Shown here piece by piece: positions 57,401 through 64,000 of a DNA stretch of 64,000 nt (its first letter is position 1; each line of letters opens with the position of its first letter). A model generated the notes under the pieces. That model was not told where the DNA came from, searched no databases, and worked only from the letters and a program-made list of their open reading frames with translations. A program made the position numbers and the translations under genes. Source of the DNA: Mucilaginibacter sp. L294 (GTDB lineage Bacteria; Bacteroidota; Bacteroidia; Sphingobacteriales; Sphingobacteriaceae). The stretch lies in NCBI RefSeq assembly GCF_001636615.1, contig NZ_LGEK01000016.1, forward strand, positions 1-64,000, written 5' to 3'.

Positions 57401-58498
57401 CTATTTTTTATGTTTGATCTCTAAAGGATAGATTTCCTTACTGATTTTTTTATCCTTTTGCAGGGTATTTATAGCGTTAGTGGCCTCTTTACGGGTTTTG
57501 TAAGTACCCAAACTCACTTTAACGCGTGGCCCCGGCGCATCTTCAACTATATGTGCTGTATAGCCTAATGTTTGAAAGTTTTTTATAGTGGTATTGGCTG
57601 CTTGTACTGTTTTAAAACTTGCGGCCATTACTTCCCAACGGGGAAAACCAATACTATCAGCCTGCGCCGGCGATACTTTAGATAACGTATCTTTTGCCGG
57701 TGTATTTTCTTTTAAAGCTCCTGTGTCATTCTTTGCACCTGTTTTAGCTGTATCCTTCACGGCGCTATCGGCAGGTTGTTCAACCTTTGCGTTAATTACC
57801 GCTTCGGTTTTAGTTACTTTAGGTTTTTTGGCTTCCAGGTTAAATACAGATGGATCATACCTGTTTACCAGGTAAACAACCAAGCCCGTGAATAACAATG
57901 CCAGTACTACAAATAGGATGGTAGATCTTCTGCTTCTTTTGCGGGCCAGCTCAACCAGGTAAGCTTCGTGTTCTTCATCGGTTTCAAACCGGTAACCGTC
58001 TGTTTCTTCCTGTTGCTGGGGCACGGCTACAGGTGCTGTATATTCTTCTTCAACAGGTGTAGTGTCGGTTTCAGTTACAACAGGTGCGCTGCCTAATTTA
58101 TACAGGTTAACAGGCTGGTAACCAAAAAAATCGGGATCGGTGCTCAAACCGGTATTTGGCCTGAAAAACAATTGCGAACCTTCGGTATAAAACCAGCCCA
58201 GGTCGCCCAGTGCGGTTTCGGCAGATTGTGCCTGCAGCTTTATATTGTTGATGAACTTTTCGGTAAAGTACTTGGATGATGCCAGCGAGATGTTTTTCTG
58301 ATCAACTATATATTGCGCCAGCGTTTCGTCTTCAACCGCTTGTGGATCAAATTGCACGCTGTAGCTGGGCGGGTATAGTTTACCCTCTTTTTCGTTATAG
58401 CGACCATTTATACGCGTACGGGCAAAATAACCCAAACCGGGTACACTTACTTCGCCATGTTGCGCCAGCAGTTCGCTTATAAAGTAGCCTACATCCAT
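57401..58498 (-). CDS. HU-CCDC81-like / TM / SPOR protein
   Basis: 365 residues. Residues 1-135 fit the tandem HU-CCDC81-type domains of Bacteroidota (GYFISELLAQHGEVSVPGLG, FARTRINGRY and LGDLGWFY). An acidic linker (about 140-180), basic patch KRSRRS, one helix at 193-212, an Ala/Lys/Thr-rich periplasmic linker, and a C-terminal SPOR domain (287-360, PRWEVMAASFKTVQAANTTI, RVKVSLGTYKTRKEA) that binds denuded peptidoglycan at division sites. The HU part would face the cytosol. 38 bases after the barrel gene. Confidence 0.88.
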   Translation of the reverse strand: MDVGYFISELLAQHGEVSVPGLGYFARTRINGRYNEKEGKLYPPSYSVQFDPQAVEDETLAQYIVDQKNISLASSKYFTEKFINNIKLQAQSAETALGDLGWFYTEGSQLFFRPNTGLSTDPDFFGYQPVNLYKLGSAPVVTETDTTPVEEEYTAPVAVPQQQEETDGYRFETDEEHEAYLVELARKRSRRSTILFVVLALLFTGLVVYLVNRYDPSVFNLEAKKPKVTKTEAVINAKVEQPADSAVKDTAKTGAKNDTGALKENTPAKDTLSKVSPAQADSIGFPRWEVMAASFKTVQAANTTIKNFQTLGYTAHIVEDAPGPRVKVSLGTYKTRKEATNAINTLQKDKKISKEIYPLEIKHKK

Positions 58499-58536
58499 TC
58501 GCTAAAAGTACGGATAATTATAAAACATCAAAAAGC

Positions 58537-60366
58537 TTAAAACGCATAGCCTACGCCACCGAATATATTAAACCCGTAATTTGGGTAATAAACCCATGTT
58601 TTGCTGGTTGCATTCAGGATGTTATTTGCCTGGGCAAATACCGAGAACTGTTTATTTATTTTATAGGTAACACCACCGCTTACATCGGCAAACGATTTAA
58701 TATTAGTATAAACAGGGGCTGCCGGCGTGCTGGTGGCTACCTGTAATGGGTCCTGCGTTGAACCGCGGAACATTAATGAACCATTGATATCAACCTTGTC
58801 ATTTACATGGATGCTGGTACCCGCGGTAAGTATAAATTTGGGCAGGTTCCATGGCTGCGCTTCGCTGGCCATTTTATAATCTTTAATTTCAATACGGCCG
58901 TAAACATTTACGTCTTCGCTTGCTTTAAAATCAAGCTCGCCGTTAAAGCCGCTTACACGGGCATCGCCATTGTCATATATCACCTCGTATTTGTTAGCTG
59001 TAACAGCAAAGTTGTTTACAAATAACGGCAGGTTTTTGATGCTGTTGCGATAAATGGATGCTTTAAAGCCAAGGCCCGGTGCCAGGGTGCCTTTTAAACC
59101 CAGGGTGATGTCCAGCTTATCTACCGAGTTGATCAGATTGATGTTCTCGCCCAGGAAGGGGTTGGTATCAGTATAATCCCTGATAGATGCTTTATTGATA
59201 TCGCCTTTTGCTTCGGCAAATAAGCGGACGTATTTTGGTATTACCTGTAACTCCAATTTTGCAGCCGGGAAGATGTAAAAACGATCGGACATGCCAAACT
59301 CTTTGGCAATGTTCACACCCGCGTCTATCTTATAATTATCGCCCTGGAACTTGATGTAAGGGTTAGCCCTGATGATGCTGTTGTTGTTAGAATAGGCAAC
59401 ATCCTTTTGCGAACCCAGATCTAACGACGCGCTTAGGCCTGCATAAAATTGTTTAACGGTTTTATTTAAAAATCCGCTTAAAACAATGTTGCTTTCTTTG
59501 GCGCTGTAAGCATTGTTAAAGATATAACCGTTAAACTTAGCCGCATAGGTAAACGCGTTTTCCTCGTCCTTGAAGTTTTTGGCTATCTCGCCTTCGGCAC
59601 CAATGGTGTTAAAGGTTTGTTTAGCCGGATCGAAAACCGGGGGAGGAGTAAGGTCCTGATCGAGCCCATAGAAATAGGTTTGGTGGCGTTTGTAAGTGAT
59701 ACGGCCGGTAAGGGTGTTATCGGCACCTATACTTTTACCAAAAACACCAACCTCCTGGCGGCTATCGTTCTGTTTGTTTAACGAGCTGCCAGATTGTGCA
59801 AGGTGTTTTACATAACCGCCAACCTGCAGGGCTTCGTCTTTACCATTGCCAAAATAAGCTTCGCCAAAGGTGGTTTTCATATTACCGAAACCAGCTTTTG
59901 CATAGTTGTTGTATTGTGCCGAATCTTGTTCGGGCGGCCTTTTCATGGCATCCAACTGGCGGATGTTATTATCCTGGTTTAGCCTTTTATCTAAAGGGGT
60001 GTAGCTTAAAGGCGCTTTATAAGGCATTTTATCTTCCAGGTCGGGGTTACGGCGAATTTTTACCGCCTCGGCCAATACCGGTTTGTATGATGTGGTTACC
60101 ACTATCTCTTCGGCAAGGCTGCTGCCATTGTTTGGCGTATTATTTTGCCCGCCTTTTTTAGTGGTATCGGCAGCAGGCACTTTAGATGCCGCTTCACCCA
60201 GCGTTTTTGCATTGGCTTTTTGCTGGCTTACCGGTTTGGCTGCAGGTTTCTTTGCAGTTTTGGCCGGTTGTTTCTTATCTGTTGCCTTCTTTGTTTGTGC
60301 GCTGGCAGGAACAAAGTAAAATACCGTTAATAAGGTAAGCAGTGCTATGGTGTATTTTAAATTCAT
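58537..60366 (-). CDS. Outer-membrane beta-barrel, TonB-receptor-like, without plug
   Basis: 609 residues from ATG 60366, chosen because a signal peptide (MNLKYTIALLTLLTVFYFVPASAQ) starts here. Longer in-frame sequence overlaps the TPR gene's end and is not protein-like. Then a Lys/Ala-rich linker (25-80), TonB-box-like EEIVVTT (86-92), about 60 residues, and a barrel from about 155 to the C-terminal FGGVGYAF. A standard TonB-dependent receptor would have a 150-residue plug here; none is seen. 13 bases after the TPR gene. Confidence 0.82.
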   Translation of the reverse strand: MNLKYTIALLTLLTVFYFVPASAQTKKATDKKQPAKTAKKPAAKPVSQQKANAKTLGEAASKVPAADTTKKGGQNNTPNNGSSLAEEIVVTTSYKPVLAEAVKIRRNPDLEDKMPYKAPLSYTPLDKRLNQDNNIRQLDAMKRPPEQDSAQYNNYAKAGFGNMKTTFGEAYFGNGKDEALQVGGYVKHLAQSGSSLNKQNDSRQEVGVFGKSIGADNTLTGRITYKRHQTYFYGLDQDLTPPPVFDPAKQTFNTIGAEGEIAKNFKDEENAFTYAAKFNGYIFNNAYSAKESNIVLSGFLNKTVKQFYAGLSASLDLGSQKDVAYSNNNSIIRANPYIKFQGDNYKIDAGVNIAKEFGMSDRFYIFPAAKLELQVIPKYVRLFAEAKGDINKASIRDYTDTNPFLGENINLINSVDKLDITLGLKGTLAPGLGFKASIYRNSIKNLPLFVNNFAVTANKYEVIYDNGDARVSGFNGELDFKASEDVNVYGRIEIKDYKMASEAQPWNLPKFILTAGTSIHVNDKVDINGSLMFRGSTQDPLQVATSTPAAPVYTNIKSFADVSGGVTYKINKQFSVFAQANNILNATSKTWVYYPNYGFNIFGGVGYAF

Positions 60367-60379
60367 TGCTTGTCTTGTT

Positions 60380-63300
60380 CTATTGTTCTTTGTTTTCCTG
60401 TGTAGTTGGTTCTGTTTTAGCAGGCTCGGTTGTGGCCGGCTTTTCCTGTTCTGCAGGTTTAGTTTCTTCGGCTGGTTTTGTATCTGCCGGTTTTTCCTGT
60501 TGTTTGGCTTTCTGCGGCTCAAGCACGTTCATTTTTTGGCGAGCGATGGTTAGTATATCATCATCGCCTTTATAGTTGTCCATAATACTTTGCAGTGTTG
60601 CCTTGGCCTGGAAATTATCTTTTAAGCCAACGTAATTATCGGCCAGTAAGATGTAGGTTTTAGCCACCCAGTAATCATAGTTAGGCAAATCCTTAACCAA
60701 TTCGAAACAGGTTTTTTGCGAGGTTTTATACTTGCCCTGCAAATACTCTACATTGGCAATATTGTATTTAGCCTCTGCCGCTGCAATGGTTTTGGTATTG
60801 GTAACTGTGTAGTTCAACTCTTTTACACCGGCTGTAGTATCGCCCCTTTGCAGGTAAGCTTTACCGGCATAAAGCCCGGTTTTAAATTTATCTTCCTGTG
60901 ATGTTTTCTCGTTATCGCGAACCAGCTTAACATATTTAAGCACATCATCGGCCATATTTATTTGCGAGTAGCACACCAGCAGGCTGTTTACCGCATAGGT
61001 ATAATCGGCTTTATACTCCGAGTTGGTTTCCAGCCTTTTCAGGAATACGATGGCATCATTATATTTCTTTTGGCTCATGTACAGTTTAGCCATGCTGATC
61101 AAAGCTTTTTCGCTGTAGGTGCTTGTCCAGTCGTTTAGGATAACATTATAGTCAACCACGGCTTCATCGCCTTTGCCCAGATTAGCTAAACCCTGTGCAC
61201 GTATAAACCTTGCTTGTTTTTCGTAGATCTGCTTGGTTGGGAATTTATCAAAATAAGCGTTAACAGCGTTAACGGTTCCCTGCCAGTCGCCTTTTAGGTA
61301 AAGGTTGTTGGCGGCGGTTATCATAATGTTTTCCTGTTCAGAAGTGCTATAATTACCAATGGCGGTTGAGTTGGCGTAGTTTAAGAAAGAACCGGCATCG
61401 CCTTTATCAGTGTAGATCTTTTCAACCTGTTTCAACGCCTGCTTGGCTTCGTCCGATGATGAATAATCTGATACTACCTTTTTGAACGATTCGGTAGCCA
61501 GGTCATCATTGCCCGCGTTGTAGTCTATTAAACCGATGGTGGTATAAGCGCGTGGCACATAACTGCTGTGCGGATACTTTTGTATCATGGCGTTCAGGTC
61601 TGATTTTGCGCGTTCGCCATCATTCTTCAGGAAGTAGGCGTAAGCTATTTCAAAAGCAGAGTCATCAGCATAATCTGAATTTGGGAACTGGCTTAAAAGG
61701 CTATTCAGCGTTGCTATTTTAGCATCGGGGTTACCCTGCAAGCCCTGGATAATACCACGCTGAAACAAGGCATATTCCTGCCCCTGGCTGTGGCGCTCAA
61801 TAATACGGTTGTAATTCTCAAGGGCACTGCCATAGCTCTTCATTCCAAAGTAGCTGTCACCAAGGCGGCTTATCGCATCGTTCTCGGTTGCCTGGTCTTT
61901 TACATCACCACGTAAAAACTTCTCGAAATATTTGGCAGCCTTGCTGTATTGCTCATCATAAAAGGCCGCGTATGCAAGCGCATAGTTAGCAAAGTTGGCA
62001 ACATCGGTCTCTTTGGCTTCTGGCATGGCCAAAAACTGCTCAAAAGTTTCAACCGATTCGGTGTACTTGCGTACTTCATACATCGATTCGGCCATCCAGT
62101 AAAGGGTTAAGGCCTGTACCTTGGTATCAACCGGGTTACGCAACGATCGCAGGAAAATACCGATAGCATTCTCAAACGCGCGCTCGTTGTAAAATTCCAA
62201 TCCGCGGTAATAGGTTACCTTTTGATAAGCTATCTGCGCGCTTTCAGATTTATTGGGTATCGGCTCCAGTATCTCAACCGCCTCTTTGTAGTTTTTTGAG
62301 TTTAGTAATGCTTCGCCCAACAATATCTTCACTTCATCAGTACGGGTAGCACGCGGATAATTTTTCAGGTAAGCGCGGGTAGCAACCAGCGCTTCGTTAT
62401 TAAAATCAAGCTCGTACGATAGTTTGGCGTATTGGTAAAGCGCGTCCTCCTGTAATTGCTTATCGTAGTTTAAGCGCGATGCGGTGAAGAAGGCGTTACG
62501 GGCGCTTTGCTTGTTGCCCATTTTCAGGAATACATCGCCTAAGGTGTAACTACCGCTCTGGCTGTAATTATCATTCTGGGCAACCAGTTTCTCTAACACA
62601 CTGGCTGCTTTACCGTTATTGCCAACTTTATAATAGGCATAACCCATTTGGTAGCTGTCCTGTGTGTTTTGGGTACGGCCCTGGTCCTGGTCTTCAAAGC
62701 GGCTGTAATATTCAACAGCCTTATCATAATTGGCTTTGGCAAAGTACGATGCACCAATTATGCGCAGCATTTCGGTTTCGTTTTGCTGTTTGGTGCTGTT
62801 AATGATAGGGATGGCGTAGTTAATTACATCATCATACCGTTTATCTAAAAAGTAAACAGCGGTAATATAGTATGGATAGCTATTCTCGTATTTTTTTGAA
62901 TTTTTTAGCTTTTCAAAATTTACAAGCGCCAGGTGGTAATCCTTATTTAAATAAGCGATGTAGGCAAAATAATAAGTAGCATCATCAGTAAACGGCGACC
63001 GCTTATTTTTCACTTCGCTGAATAATAACTGCGCGTTTTTATAGTCGTTGGTAACAAAATAGGCGTAACCTTTTCTGAATTTGTATTCGGTGTTTTGTGC
63101 GCCGTTCAGGTCAACCGCATCAACTTTATTAAACCAAACTAAAGCCTCGTCATATTTACCCTGTTTAAAGTACGATTTACCCACCTGGAAGTACGCTTGT
63201 TTTGCAAGCGGGTTTTCGGGGTGTTCTTTAATGAAACGGGTAAGCATGCTTTCGGCATCATCGTTTCCCAGCTCGAGCGTACAAACGGCTTCGTAATATT

Positions 63301-63547
63301 GCGCGTTCTCTTTTAGCAGGGATAGTTCAGATTCAAATTTTGATTGCTGCCCGGTTTTTAACCTGGTTTGTTCAACCAAACGATACTGCTCGGCTGCGGC
63401 AGCGTATTTACCCATAGCCATTAGGTTATTCGCATTTTGATAAGTGCGATTAGTCTGGAATGATGGGTTTTGCTGCGCCAGTGTTGGCAGGGCTAAAAAT
63501 ACCGGTGCAATTAAGGTAATGTATTTAAGTTTGATCATAAAGCGCAT
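60380..63547 (-). CDS. Large periplasmic TPR protein
   Basis: 1055 residues from the ATG at 63547 (next ATG at 63538 equally possible). Signal peptide IKLKYITLIAPVFLALPTLA. About 20 TPR/Sel1-like helix pairs from residue 40 to 1000 (e.g. AYFQVGKSYFKQGKYDEALV, YQMGYAYYKVGNNGKAASV). The last 45 residues are Lys/Pro/Glu/Thr-rich (EKPADTKPAEETKPAEQ), like TonB spacers. Probably a periplasmic scaffold. First gene of the minus-strand block; no terminator before the barrel gene. Confidence 0.88.
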   Translation of the reverse strand: MRFMIKLKYITLIAPVFLALPTLAQQNPSFQTNRTYQNANNLMAMGKYAAAAEQYRLVEQTRLKTGQQSKFESELSLLKENAQYYEAVCTLELGNDDAESMLTRFIKEHPENPLAKQAYFQVGKSYFKQGKYDEALVWFNKVDAVDLNGAQNTEYKFRKGYAYFVTNDYKNAQLLFSEVKNKRSPFTDDATYYFAYIAYLNKDYHLALVNFEKLKNSKKYENSYPYYITAVYFLDKRYDDVINYAIPIINSTKQQNETEMLRIIGASYFAKANYDKAVEYYSRFEDQDQGRTQNTQDSYQMGYAYYKVGNNGKAASVLEKLVAQNDNYSQSGSYTLGDVFLKMGNKQSARNAFFTASRLNYDKQLQEDALYQYAKLSYELDFNNEALVATRAYLKNYPRATRTDEVKILLGEALLNSKNYKEAVEILEPIPNKSESAQIAYQKVTYYRGLEFYNERAFENAIGIFLRSLRNPVDTKVQALTLYWMAESMYEVRKYTESVETFEQFLAMPEAKETDVANFANYALAYAAFYDEQYSKAAKYFEKFLRGDVKDQATENDAISRLGDSYFGMKSYGSALENYNRIIERHSQGQEYALFQRGIIQGLQGNPDAKIATLNSLLSQFPNSDYADDSAFEIAYAYFLKNDGERAKSDLNAMIQKYPHSSYVPRAYTTIGLIDYNAGNDDLATESFKKVVSDYSSSDEAKQALKQVEKIYTDKGDAGSFLNYANSTAIGNYSTSEQENIMITAANNLYLKGDWQGTVNAVNAYFDKFPTKQIYEKQARFIRAQGLANLGKGDEAVVDYNVILNDWTSTYSEKALISMAKLYMSQKKYNDAIVFLKRLETNSEYKADYTYAVNSLLVCYSQINMADDVLKYVKLVRDNEKTSQEDKFKTGLYAGKAYLQRGDTTAGVKELNYTVTNTKTIAAAEAKYNIANVEYLQGKYKTSQKTCFELVKDLPNYDYWVAKTYILLADNYVGLKDNFQAKATLQSIMDNYKGDDDILTIARQKMNVLEPQKAKQQEKPADTKPAEETKPAEQEKPATTEPAKTEPTTQENKEQ

Positions 63548-63831
63548 TAATGATGGTGCTAAATTAGCTAAACGCAAAAATGCATTCCACATTAGTAATT
63601 AACAAATGTGAATAAACACTTTTTTTAAACGGCGCTAAATATACGGATGGTATGCTTGTGGAAAACTTTAAATAACTGTGCTAACTTATCACATTGCCAT
63701 AATTACCGGGTTATTTGTGTGAGTAAAATATTTAGCACGGCCAACCGTTTGGCTGTTAGGATATTAAAAAGTGTGTTTTACGGGAGTAAAGTAACAGGTT
63801 TGGATAGATGATGAGTTACCTACGCTTAGGG

Positions 63832-63860
63832 TAAAAAAAGCCGCGCTTTAAGCTGCGGCT
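63832..63860 (-). terminator. Terminator overlapping the response-regulator stop
   Basis: AGCCGC (63839-63844) and GCGGCT (63855-63860) plus GCTT/AAGC form a stem; the stop codon of the next gene lies inside it. On the minus strand it ends in a T-run. The 63593-63831 stretch shows nothing else recognisable. Confidence 0.85.
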
Positions 63861-64000
63861 GATGAACTGTTAAGTTGCCTTTTTATAGAATCGAGCAGTA
63901 CGTTAATGTCAAATGGTTTTGCAACAAAATCATTGGGGCCATTCTCCTGGTTTAACGTGGCTGCTATATTGTGGCTTGCTGAGATCATAATAACGGGGAT
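63848..64000 (-). CDS. Response-regulator receiver domain, C-terminal end (cut by window)
   Basis: The 50 residues visible begin IPVIMISASHNIAATLNQE and go on through DFVAKPFDINVLLDSIKRQL, then SSSAAA and TAA. The MISAS strand with its Ser (switch position) and the conserved Lys in VAKPF are hallmarks of CheY-like receivers. No output domain follows, so it is a single-domain regulator or the C-terminal receiver of a hybrid kinase. The 5' part is outside the window. Confidence 0.9.
   Translation of the reverse strand: MPVIMISASHNIAATLNQENGPNDFVAKPFDINVLLDSIKRQLNSSSAAA

Noticed and set aside
60367..60522. N-terminal extension of the barrel gene
   Set aside because: Out-of-frame reading of the TPR gene's repetitive tail; the signal peptide starts at 60366.

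Overview
The window looks like a chromosomal piece of a Bacteroidota bacterium, most likely family Sphingobacteriaceae (Mucilaginibacter/Pedobacter-like). I infer this from protein style (DUF5686, SPOR with an HU-CCDC81-like domain, many small lipoproteins, 'AQ'-ending signal peptides), from promoters of the TAnnTTTG type, from the near absence of Shine-Dalgarno sequences, and from many palindromic intergenic repeats. No database search was possible, so the taxon is inference. Bases 1-19 are the Tn5/Nextera mosaic end, so the left edge is a contig end carrying library adapter. The right edge cuts a response regulator.

Layout. 20-11.4 kb: truncated histone H1-like gene, dapA, UbiD-type decarboxylase, small membrane transporters, a PEP-mutase-family enzyme, a DAACS symporter, sucD, and msrB. 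11.4-15.6 kb: class Ia ribonucleotide reductase nrdB-nrdA with a long leader and a Shine-Dalgarno sequence that is unusual for this phylum. 15.6-23 kb: mostly small secreted, membrane or unknown proteins, fabG, a VWA-like membrane protein and an EEP-family enzyme. 23-31 kb: ligA with three downstream genes, AI-2E-family permease, a secreted class II cyclic-nucleotide phosphodiesterase, and a TPR protein. 31-42.3 kb: dacB (PBP4) with an APC permease, membrane pyrophosphatase hppA, a second APC permease, MFS and MarC transporters. 42.3-53.9 kb: FtsX/MacB-type permease, an overlapping guaA / lipoprotein / RNA m5C-methyltransferase operon, GNAT and VOC proteins, DUF5686 outer-membrane protein, aldo-keto reductase.

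The most interesting block is 53.97-63.55 kb on the minus strand. It is a tight run of a large TPR protein, an outer-membrane beta-barrel with a TonB-box-like motif but no visible plug, an HU-CCDC81-like / TM / SPOR protein, ExbB, ExbD, TonB and FolC. Read together, six of these proteins could form an energised trans-envelope machine linking DNA, inner membrane, peptidoglycan and outer membrane. I propose this as the candidate undescribed system.

Intergenic space is rich in inverted repeats of at least eight kinds. One 40-bp hairpin-bearing element occurs twice with no mismatch (16334-16373 and 31141-31180, opposite orientation). I saw no rRNA, tRNA, CRISPR array, intact insertion sequence or prophage.
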